Shown here: piece by piece, positions 1-5,337 of the stretch | Layout of the letters: each line of letters opens with the position of its first letter | Position numbering within the stretch: the stretch's first letter is position 1 | Assembly: GCA_016765255.1 (NCBI GenBank) | Contig: JAESQI010000117.1 | Location: 1 to 9,741, forward strand | From: Robiginitomaculum sp. | GTDB lineage: Bacteria; Pseudomonadota; Alphaproteobacteria; Caulobacterales; Maricaulaceae | DNA length: 9,741 bases | Direction: 5' to 3' | Notes under the pieces: model-generated | Database searches by the model: none | The model's input: the letters and a program-made list of their open reading frames with translations, nothing else | Told to the model about the DNA's origin: nothing | Position numbers and translations under genes: made by a program

Positions 1-1
1 C

Positions 2-889
2 TTCGGCGATATATTCTCACAAATCTTTGGTGGACAAGGCGGCGGTGGAGGCGGTTTTGCCGACATGTTTGGCGGTCAGGGCCAAAGGCGTTCACTGCGC
101 GGGGCCGACCTACGCTTTGAGCTAGAGATTAACCTCGAAGAAGCTTACGGCGGCAAAGATTTAGACATCAACATTCCCATATCAGAAGATTGCGAAACCT
201 GCGACGGGGTCGGCGCGGCGGCGGGAGCTAAAATCGAAACCTGCTCGACATGTCAAGGGGCCGGCAAAGTGCGCACCCAACAAGGGTTTTTCACCATGGA
301 ACGCCCGTGCCCAACTTGCGGTGGACAGGGCGAATATGTATCCGAACCATGCGTGGCCTGCGACGGGGCGGGACAAGTGCGGGTCGAGACCGCTTTGGAT
401 GTAAATATTCCAGCAGGCGTAGAAGACGGAACCCGCATAAGACTTTCAGGCCAAGGCGACGCAGCCCCCAAAGGTGGCCACCAAAGAGGCGACCTCTATA
501 TATTTGTCGCGGTTAAACCTCATGATTTGTTTGAACGCGAAGCGGCCAATTTGTTTTGCCACGCCCCCCTTGCCATGACGTGCGCGGCATTGGGTGGGGA
601 AATAGAAATCCCAACCATTGACGGTGGCCGTACAAAGGTAAAAATTCCAGCAGGCTCCCAGACGGGCAGACGTATGCGCCTAAAAGGCAAAGGCATGAGC
701 GTCCTGCGCTCAAGCCAACGCGGCGACATGTATGTAGAACTTTCGGTCGAAACGCCAAGCGGTCTCAATGCCCGCCAAAAAGAACTCCTCGAAGAATTCC
801 GCAAAGAAGGTGGCGACGAAAACTGCTCCCCCGCCGCCAGCGGTTTCCTCGACAAAGCGAAGAATTTTTGGAATGAACTGAGGGATTGA
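2..889 (+). CDS. dnaJ: Chaperone protein DnaJ (5' end outside window)
   Basis: This is the Hsp40 co-chaperone that delivers unfolded proteins to DnaK and stimulates its ATPase in the cytoplasm. The window holds 295 residues in an open frame from base 2. The J domain with its HPD motif (roughly the first 85-95 residues) lies to the left. Visible in order are the end of the Gly/Phe-rich linker (residues 1-28, with a run of glycines), four zinc-binding CxxCxGxG repeats (cysteines at 64/67, 81/84, 103/106 and 117/120), and the two beta-barrel substrate-binding domains with the NIPAGV and KIPAGSQTG turns typical of DnaJ. The tail after about residue 250 is the dimerisation end. All eight zinc cysteines are present, so the protein looks intact. 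dnaK, the usual neighbour, would lie upstream outside the window. The stop TGA overlaps the start of the next gene. Identification is very secure; only the length of the missing part is inferred. Confidence 0.97.
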   Translation, partial: FGDIFSQIFGGQGGGGGGFADMFGGQGQRRSLRGADLRFELEINLEEAYGGKDLDINIPISEDCETCDGVGAAAGAKIETCSTCQGAGKVRTQQGFFTMERPCPTCGGQGEYVSEPCVACDGAGQVRVETALDVNIPAGVEDGTRIRLSGQGDAAPKGGHQRGDLYIFVAVKPHDLFEREAANLFCHAPLAMTCAALGGEIEIPTIDGGRTKVKIPAGSQTGRRMRLKGKGMSVLRSSQRGDMYVELSVETPSGLNARQKELLEEFRKEGGDENCSPAASGFLDKAKNFWNELRD

Positions 890-1191
890 AGTCTATAGTT
901 TTTGAGTTTAAAAATAATGATAAAGCATATCTAAAATGGCTTGCTGAAAACCCAAATGGGTTTGTTGTCAATACTAGGCAGGTCTACGACCCAAATTACA
1001 TAGTACTTCATAAAGCTTCCTGCCACACTGTTTGCGCTTACCCCAATATGGAAAACAATTCAGGAGGGTTTACAGAAAAATCCTATATAAAAATTTGCGC
1101 GACGACAGTATATGATTTGCGGAAATGGGTGATTGCGTATGGTAGAGTGGACGGGACATTTTCCAAAGAATGTGGAATTTGCAACTCGTAA
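886..1191 (+). CDS. Small cysteine-containing hypothetical protein overlapping the dnaJ stop
   Basis: A 101-residue soluble protein with no signal peptide or membrane segment. I do not recognise a named domain. The composition, however, resembles a small accessory protein family I have seen in proteobacteria and actinobacteria: N-terminal beta-rich start (MKSIVFEF), a central IVLHKASC segment (36-46 region), YIKICATT (67-74) and a C-terminal CGIC (96-99). Cysteines at 46, 71, 96 and 99 could bind a metal, which is inference only. The only usual start codon in the frame is TTG at 886, because TGA at 874-876 closes the frame upstream. TTG overlaps the dnaJ TGA by two bases (TTGA), which suggests translational coupling. 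The GAGGG at 880-884 is only one base from the TTG, unusually close for a ribosome binding site. Composition is AT-richer than dnaJ, which fits a later arrival. Real gene likely; function unknown. Confidence 0.75.
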   Translation: MKSIVFEFKNNDKAYLKWLAENPNGFVVNTRQVYDPNYIVLHKASCHTVCAYPNMENNSGGFTEKSYIKICATTVYDLRKWVIAYGRVDGTFSKECGICNS

Positions 1192-1538
1192 CAACCATGA
1201 CAGTGTAGTTTAATTGTCTTGTATGAAGTGATGTGTTCTGAATTTTCTGAAACCTCACCACGTAGTTTCTAAAAAATCATTCTCAACCCCTCAACCCCTC
1301 CTGAAGTAACTCTTATAAGAATTGCTTACATAGAAAGCCTAAAAAATTATCTATTGATTAAATACATGTCAGAACCTATAAACTGGTAGGTATGATAAGT
1401 ATGGGGAAATTATTTAAAGCATTATAATTTTCACCAACTTATAGTCAAAGGCGAAAGAGTCGGGATAGGGAATATTCGTTAAAACATTTCACATGAACAG
1501 TTTAAGGTAAAGGCTTTTGGTAAACAATGCATCTGATT
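1192..1538. other. AT-rich gene-free gap after the small cysteine protein
   Basis: I see no supportable gene in these 347 bases on either strand: all open frames are short and lack a ribosome binding site or recognisable protein. The stretch is strongly AT-rich. It contains an 8-base unit, TCAACCCC, repeated head to tail (1283-1298). On the minus strand this reads as AGGAGGGG followed by GGTTGAGGGG and, further on, an ATG that opens only a three-codon frame. There is no GC-rich hairpin followed by a T run that would qualify as an intrinsic terminator for dnaJ or the minus-strand gene that ends at 1539. It may be a decayed remnant of transferred DNA. Confidence 0.5.
1283..1298. repeat. Tandem repeat, 8-base unit x2
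   Basis: The unit TCAACCCC occurs twice without a gap (1283-1290 and 1291-1298), flanked by partial TC on both sides. It is visible by eye and is the only C-rich patch in an otherwise AT-rich gap. No function is evident, and chance slippage is the simplest explanation. Confidence 0.7.
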
Positions 1539-1994
1539 TTATTTTCCAGCTTTCCAACTTGTAATTCTCTTTTGAGAAACAGTGAGTGCAGAGTCGCTAA
1601 ATAATTCTGGGTGACGTATGATAACGGCTTCAAACGCATGTCGTTCAAGCCCTTTATCAACAAGCGCTGTATAGCCCATTGTTTCTACGGGTCTGTCGAC
1701 AGCCCGCTCAACCGCTTCAATTATTCCGTATTTTCTGATCATCTGCCATGTTCGGGTCGCGCGAGTTCGTTTGCCATTTTTTGCAGATAAAATTTCCTCG
1801 TAAGCATATACGGCTTGGAGGGCTTCTTTTTCAGCCTGTGTTTTTGCGCCGTATAGTTCCGCTTTTATTTCCAACTTTCGGTTTCTAGCTTGAATTGCCA
1901 AATCATTACGGTCCAACCGTTCTGCATTCGCAGCAAAATTATCACATTTTTCAGCCGTATCCAAACCAGCTATTCGTGAATCCATGTCCCCCAT
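1539..1994 (-). CDS. Conserved hypothetical alphaproteobacterial protein (151 aa)
   Basis: A soluble, charged, mostly helical protein of 151 residues. The segment YGAKTQAEKEALQAVYAY (48-65) followed by RATRTWQMIRKYGIIEAV (78-95) and the ETMGYTAL / FEAVIIRHPELF stretch near 104-132 match, from memory, a conserved orphan family seen in many alphaproteobacterial genomes; I cannot attach a function. The frame is open to 2057, but translation most likely starts at the ATG at 1994: GGAG (complement of 2001-2004) lies six bases upstream and the extra upstream residues are a hydrophobic read-through of the promoter region. A second ATG at 1985 is possible but less well placed. The gene faces dnaJ across an AT-rich gap and has its own promoter-like hexamers, so it is probably monocistronic. 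No catalytic motif is visible. Confidence 0.8.
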   Translation of the reverse strand: MGDMDSRIAGLDTAEKCDNFAANAERLDRNDLAIQARNRKLEIKAELYGAKTQAEKEALQAVYAYEEILSAKNGKRTRATRTWQMIRKYGIIEAVERAVDRPVETMGYTALVDKGLERHAFEAVIIRHPELFSDSALTVSQKRITSWKAGK

Positions 1995-2017
1995 AATTTT
2001 CTCCGAAGCGGAATATG

Positions 2018-2045
2018 ATAGTATATGTATTATACTTATTGACAA
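2018..2045 (-). promoter_or_regulatory. Putative sigma-70-type promoter for the 151-aa orphan gene
   Basis: Reading the minus strand, TTGTCA (2045-2040, five of six to TTGACA) is followed after 16 bases by TACTAT (2023-2018, four of six to TATAAT). The predicted start near 2011 would leave a leader of about 17 bases with GGAG in the right place before the ATG at 1994. A perfect TATAAT (2034-2029) also lies between them but lacks a well spaced -35. The DNA is very AT-rich here, so chance matches are easy. Confidence 0.35.
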
Positions 2046-2258
2046 TAATATTAACATATATATGTTGCAAGGTCAAGCAAAAGGTGAGGTGAGAAATTTC
2101 TGGTGAAATGCAGGTGCGATAAGAAGTTGTTAGGTAAGATACTGATGAGTTTAAGTGCTGATGTAAATTTATTGAAAAGTTTTCAGGTTAGTAAAAAGAC
2201 ATAAAATATATTTATTGATAAAATTACTTATAAAATTTGTAAGCTAGAAAAGCATAAT

Positions 2259-2264
2259 GAGGAG
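2259..2264 (+). promoter_or_regulatory. Strong ribosome binding site without a canonical start codon
   Basis: GAGGAG is a near-perfect Shine-Dalgarno sequence. Six bases downstream, where the start codon should be, stands ATC (2271-2273), in frame with the conserved domain. The next ATG (2279) is out of frame and 14 bases away. This placement is the main argument that the gene was meant to start at 2271. Confidence 0.5.
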
Positions 2265-2270
2265 AGAAAT

Positions 2271-2543
2271 ATCACAACATGTACTAAATATACGAAACTC
2301 TATGATTATCTTACAGGCCTAAGCATTAAAGGCGTGAAAACATGGGACACGACTTACGACGAAGTTGAAAATATTATAGGTGCAAAGCTTCCTACTTTGG
2401 CAAGAGACTGGGGTGTGTTTTGGAAATGGTCGAAAAGTCATCCAGAAACAGGTAGTGTCCGTCACGCATTGCAATTGGCGGATTGGGAAACTAGGAGGCA
2501 AATCCCATTGTCTAATACATTGCGCTTTATTTCAAATTTTTAA
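2271..2543 (+). CDS. Stand-alone copy of the DUF7662-like domain; start codon non-canonical or lost
   Basis: A 90-codon frame encoding one copy of the domain that also forms the N-terminus of the next gene (I know it as DUF7662; name from memory). Shared residues, in order: KYxxL, then W-D/N-T, VExI-I/L-GxKLPxxAR, a tryptophan pair region, ADW-E/K-T and a final FIS. The first conventional start in frame is GTG at 2334, but beginning there would lose the conserved KYxxLxxxL part, which is encoded just upstream (TKYTKLYDYL at codons 5-14). No ATG, GTG or TTG exists in frame between the upstream stop at 2202 and 2334. ATC at 2271 sits six bases after a strong GAGGAG (2259-2264). Alternatively, an out-of-frame ATG at 2279 would read M-T-K-Y if one T at 2282 were absent. 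So this is either a rare ATC start, a mutated start, a one-base frameshift or a shorter protein from 2334. No catalytic residues are recognised. Confidence 0.55.
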   Translation: MTTCTKYTKLYDYLTGLSIKGVKTWDTTYDEVENIIGAKLPTLARDWGVFWKWSKSHPETGSVRHALQLADWETRRQIPLSNTLRFISNF

Positions 2544-2546
2544 GTT

Positions 2547-3263
2547 ATGTCAAAATATGATTCACTAAAAAAACACTTGGTCACTTTTGAAACTTCAGGG
2601 CGGTATGAATGGAACACTAGTTTCAAGGCTGTGGAAAAAATTCTTGGCTTTAAACTACCGCCGTCCGCTCGTAAATATCCTGAATGGTGGGCCAATGAGA
2701 ATTTATCTTATACGTCTAAATCACAGTGTAAGGCTTGGGCGCAGGCAGATTGGAAAACGGCCCATGTCAATATTAACGGGGAAACTGTGACCTTTATTTC
2801 GCAGGCCCGTACGCCAAAACGGGTCACATATAAAGTTTCGCCAAAGCAAACTCTAAAATTAGAATACCAATGGCAAAGTCTGGGCGAGATATATCTGGAT
2901 CATAAAGACCGGTTAAAATTTCCTGACGTTACCGATATACCTGCTGTTTACAAGCTCAACATAGAGACAAAAAATGGCCTGCATCATTACATTGGAGAAA
3001 CGGATAATTTACGGCGGCGGGTGCAAGGCTATAGAACCCCTGGCCCGACTCAGCCGACCAATAAACGGTTGATGGCTATTATGAAAGAAACGCTCACCGT
3101 TCACAAAATAGTTAGTATTGATATGTTGCTGATGGGCCAAAAACAAGCAGGGCAAAGCGCTGAGTTTGCATTTGGTATGGGTAACAAATTTGTTCGACGC
3201 CTATTTGAAAACGCGGTAATATTAGACAGTTTAAAGAGTGGGCATATACTGTTAAATTTGTGA
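2547..3263 (+). CDS. DUF7662-like domain fused to a GIY-YIG nuclease-like domain
   Basis: A 238-residue cytoplasmic protein. Residues 1-86 repeat the domain of the preceding gene: SKYDSL at the start, KAVEKILGFKLPPSAR (27-42), paired tryptophans at 47-48 and ADWK at 67-70. After a basic linker (87-125) comes a GIY-YIG-type fold: AVYKL (133-137) for the GIY strand, HYIGE (147-151) for the YIG strand, NLRRR (154-158) holding the expected catalytic arginine, GPTQPTN (166-172), and E221 in FENAVI as candidate metal-binding glutamate. GIY-YIG domains cut DNA in homing enzymes, restriction enzymes and repair. Whether this one is active on DNA is inference. The ATG follows the previous stop by three bases with only a weak purine stretch before it, suggesting translational coupling. 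It ends 13 bases from the convergent PLP enzyme gene. Substrate and partners unknown. Confidence 0.8.
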   Translation: MSKYDSLKKHLVTFETSGRYEWNTSFKAVEKILGFKLPPSARKYPEWWANENLSYTSKSQCKAWAQADWKTAHVNINGETVTFISQARTPKRVTYKVSPKQTLKLEYQWQSLGEIYLDHKDRLKFPDVTDIPAVYKLNIETKNGLHHYIGETDNLRRRVQGYRTPGPTQPTNKRLMAIMKETLTVHKIVSIDMLLMGQKQAGQSAEFAFGMGNKFVRRLFENAVILDSLKSGHILLNL

Positions 3264-3276
3264 ACGCGCAGGCGGA

Positions 3277-4272
3277 CTAAGCTTCAAATTCTGAGCGGTA
3301 AGCATGAAGAGCGATTTGGCCGCCTGTGTGGATGAAGACGATATTTTGTCCTTTGGTAAACTCCCCTTTTCGGATTTTATCAATGAGGCCTGCCATGGCT
3401 TTGCCTGAATAAACGGGATCAATCAGTAAAGCCTCCAAGCGGGCACACAGTTTTACCGCTTCGACCATGCCTGCATTGGGAAGGCCGTATCCGGGGGCGA
3501 GATAATTGTCATCACACATTACATTTTTGCGCTCTATGGGCACGTCGAGTTTTGCTAATTTTGCCGCCCTTTTTGCTAGGGCAAATACTCGCTCTTCTAG
3601 GTCTTGTCTCTCGCGGGCGACACTTATGCCGTAAATGGGAATGTTGCTTTTTGCCTGCGCGAGGCCGAGGACAAGACCTGCTTGCGTGCCTTGACTGCCG
3701 CTGGCGGCAATAATGGCGTCAATGTTAATGCCTAATTTTTGGGATTGCGACAGAATTTCGGTGATGCAATCCATATAGCCGATGACGCCAATGGGGGACG
3801 ACCCGCCCGTAGGAATGAAATAGGTTTTGTGACCTTGGGCACAGAGTGTGTCGGCGTAAGCTTGGCCTTTGATATCCATGTCCTCCCCGCTTTCACATTC
3901 ATGGATGGTTGCGCCCATTAAGCCGTCCAACATAAAATTGCCATTGCGTGCATAATCGTCATCGCGCACGACTGCCTTTTCCAGCAAGACTTCGACGTTA
4001 AGGCCCAACTTGGCACAGGCGGCGATGGTTTGCCTCACATGATTGGACTGGGTAGCGCCGACTGTGACGATTGTATCCGCGCCATGTGCCAAAGCGTCGG
4101 CCATCAAAAATTCTAATTTGCGCGTTTTATTGCCACCACCTGCAAGCCCCGTACAATCATCACGTTTCACATAAATATTGGGCCCACCCAAATGCGCGCT
4201 TAAACGCCCCAGACGCTCGAACGGAGTTGGAAGGTGCGCCAGTTCAACGCGAGGTAAGTTCACAGTGCCCAT
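3277..4272 (-). CDS. D-cysteine desulfhydrase-family PLP enzyme (possibly L-cysteate sulfo-lyase)
   Basis: A 331-residue fold-type II PLP enzyme of the ACC deaminase / D-cysteine desulfhydrase family, full length and cytoplasmic. Landmarks: LPTPFERL near the start, KRDDCTG (36-42), GGGNKTRKLEF with K49 as the Schiff-base lysine, QSNHVRQT (75-82) covering the substrate carboxylate, SGSQGTQAG (191-199) binding the PLP phosphate, APGYG (259-263) and IDPVYSGKAMAGLID (284-298). The position that is Glu in ACC deaminase (PVYEGK) is Ser289, and the Leu of its HLGG motif is Thr316 (IHTGG). That argues against ACC deaminase and for a desulfhydrase giving pyruvate, sulfide and ammonia from D-cysteine. 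The close relative CuyA, which splits L-cysteate to pyruvate, sulfite and ammonia, cannot be excluded. Start ATG 4272 has GGAG seven bases upstream. No sulfur-metabolism neighbours help to choose. Confidence 0.9.
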   Translation of the reverse strand: MGTVNLPRVELAHLPTPFERLGRLSAHLGGPNIYVKRDDCTGLAGGGNKTRKLEFLMADALAHGADTIVTVGATQSNHVRQTIAACAKLGLNVEVLLEKAVVRDDDYARNGNFMLDGLMGATIHECESGEDMDIKGQAYADTLCAQGHKTYFIPTGGSSPIGVIGYMDCITEILSQSQKLGINIDAIIAASGSQGTQAGLVLGLAQAKSNIPIYGISVARERQDLEERVFALAKRAAKLAKLDVPIERKNVMCDDNYLAPGYGLPNAGMVEAVKLCARLEALLIDPVYSGKAMAGLIDKIRKGEFTKGQNIVFIHTGGQIALHAYRSEFEA

Positions 4273-4324
4273 ACATTATCTCCACATTAAACACGATTTT
4301 ATTTCCATAAAGTTTAAGGTGGTT

Positions 4325-4906
4325 TTGCATAAAGCTCAAGAGATACAGATCAATATTATTACCATTGAGCATGACATTTATATTGAGTATAATCAGATTG
4401 CACCCGTGCAAAAACAGGCTAACAAGGATGAGGACGCAATCTATTTACCTTTATTCATACTCGTCGTTTTATGCACACCGTTTGTTCTGGCCATGCTTTC
4501 CAATCGGGTTTTCAATACCAAGGTAAGCAAGACAGATGCTTGCTATTGGAGCCTTGGCATATCGTTTATTGTTTTTGCGTCAGGGCATTTCTTTTTAACG
4601 GATGGCATGGTTCTCATTGTACCGCCCTTTATTCCTGCGGCGAAATTACTCGTATATGTGACTGGAGTTTGGGAGGCCTTCATTGGGGTAGCTTTGTTGA
4701 TACCCCGCTTTAGGCGGGTTGCGGCGCTTGCGGCCTTCGCGTCAATTGTACTGTTTTTCTCCGCAAATATTTACGCGGCTTTTACGCATATTCCTGTGGG
4801 TGGATATGTCCATGGCCCTGTTTGGTTGTTGGCGCGAACGCCCGTTCAAGCGATCCTTGCTGCCTGGGCATATTTTTTCTGCTATGGAGAAAAACTTGGG
4901 CCTTAG
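4325..4906 (+). CDS. DoxX/COG4270-like integral membrane protein
   Basis: A small inner-membrane protein of about 193 residues from the proposed start. A polar N-terminus (1-38) precedes a hydrophobic segment at about 40-58. Four more follow at 73-92, 105-127, 131-152 and 166-187. The core GHFFLTDGMVLIVPPFIPAA (87-106), the GVWEAFIGVALLIPRFRR stretch (114-131) and SANIY (146-150) are typical of the uncharacterised DoxX-like COG4270 family, whose role is not established; links to oxidative stress or quinone metabolism come from other DoxX proteins. The frame stays open into the divergent PLP enzyme gene, so the start is a judgement. TTG at 4325 has AAGG (4316-4319) five bases upstream; GTG 4406 has no ribosome binding site, and ATG 4493 would delete the first membrane segment. 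The stop overlaps the end of the convergent avidin-like gene by four bases. Confidence 0.8.
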   Translation: MHKAQEIQINIITIEHDIYIEYNQIAPVQKQANKDEDAIYLPLFILVVLCTPFVLAMLSNRVFNTKVSKTDACYWSLGISFIVFASGHFFLTDGMVLIVPPFIPAAKLLVYVTGVWEAFIGVALLIPRFRRVAALAAFASIVLFFSANIYAAFTHIPVGGYVHGPVWLLARTPVQAILAAWAYFFCYGEKLGP

Positions 4907-5337
4907 GGTCTTTTCACGCGCCTAAATTCACTGGCCCCTGTTCGGATGGATCCCCAGATATTTTCTGCTTCCTCCGTGTCTTTTATATCCTTAGTATTGT
5001 GCCACATGGTGCGTAGATAAGGCGTCCCGTTTTGGTCTTGTGTCACCTGCCCAACCCAAGCGGTCATAGAGCCGTATTTTTTAAAATTGACTGTAAATAC
5101 GATTTGGTCACCTTGACTTTGACCACGTAAGGGAAATGATTTACTCCTATCGGGCTCCCCGACATTGGTATTATACGTACCGATCACTTGTCCGTTTTTG
5201 ACAAAAAAATGCAATTCAGACCCCAATGTATTTTGCCACTTGCCATTAAAATCTATGGGGATGATTGTTTGTTCTTTGGCTTGCGCACAGGCGCTAAAGG
5301 CCAAGAAAATAATTGCAAAAACCAAAATTCTAAACAC
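4903..5337 (-). CDS. Secreted avidin/streptavidin-family biotin-binding protein
   Basis: A 144-residue avidin homologue with an export signal. Residues 1-20 form a signal peptide (hydrophobic core ILVFAIIFLAFSA, likely cleavage after AQA at 18-20), leaving a barrel of about 124 residues, the usual avidin size. Aligned by eye to streptavidin: GKWQNTLGS gives N36 and S40 (streptavidin N23, S27); GTYNT gives Y55 and T57 (Y43, S45); S90, T92 and W94 match S88, T90 and W92; TMW gives W112 (W108); NIW gives W128 (W120, the residue lent across the tetramer interface). Two contacts differ: W79 is F85 and D128 is S136, and the loop between F85 and S90 is short. Biotin binding is therefore likely but its strength uncertain. 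The frame is open to a GTG at 5379. I prefer GTG 5337, which overlaps the NhaC gene stop by eight bases, follows GGGG at seven bases and gives a normal signal peptide. TTG 5343 is an alternative. Last gene of the minus-strand run. Confidence 0.88.
   Translation of the reverse strand: MFRILVFAIIFLAFSACAQAKEQTIIPIDFNGKWQNTLGSELHFFVKNGQVIGTYNTNVGEPDRSKSFPLRGQSQGDQIVFTVNFKKYGSMTAWVGQVTQDQNGTPYLRTMWHNTKDIKDTEEAENIWGSIRTGASEFRRVKRP

Noticed and set aside
1070..1261. Minus-strand open frame of 63 codons over the small cysteine protein gene
   Set aside because: Antisense to a better-supported frame, no ribosome binding site, no recognisable protein.
1392..1427. ATG-initiated 11-codon frame after TAGG in the gap
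   Set aside because: Too short and without similarity to any leader peptide; no attenuator-like hairpin follows.
2211..2222. Small palindrome TTTATTGATAAA upstream of the domain pair
   Set aside because: Short and in very AT-rich DNA where such symmetry is expected by chance; no second copy seen.
3277..4272. ACC deaminase identity for the PLP enzyme
   Set aside because: The diagnostic Glu and Leu positions are Ser289 and Thr316.
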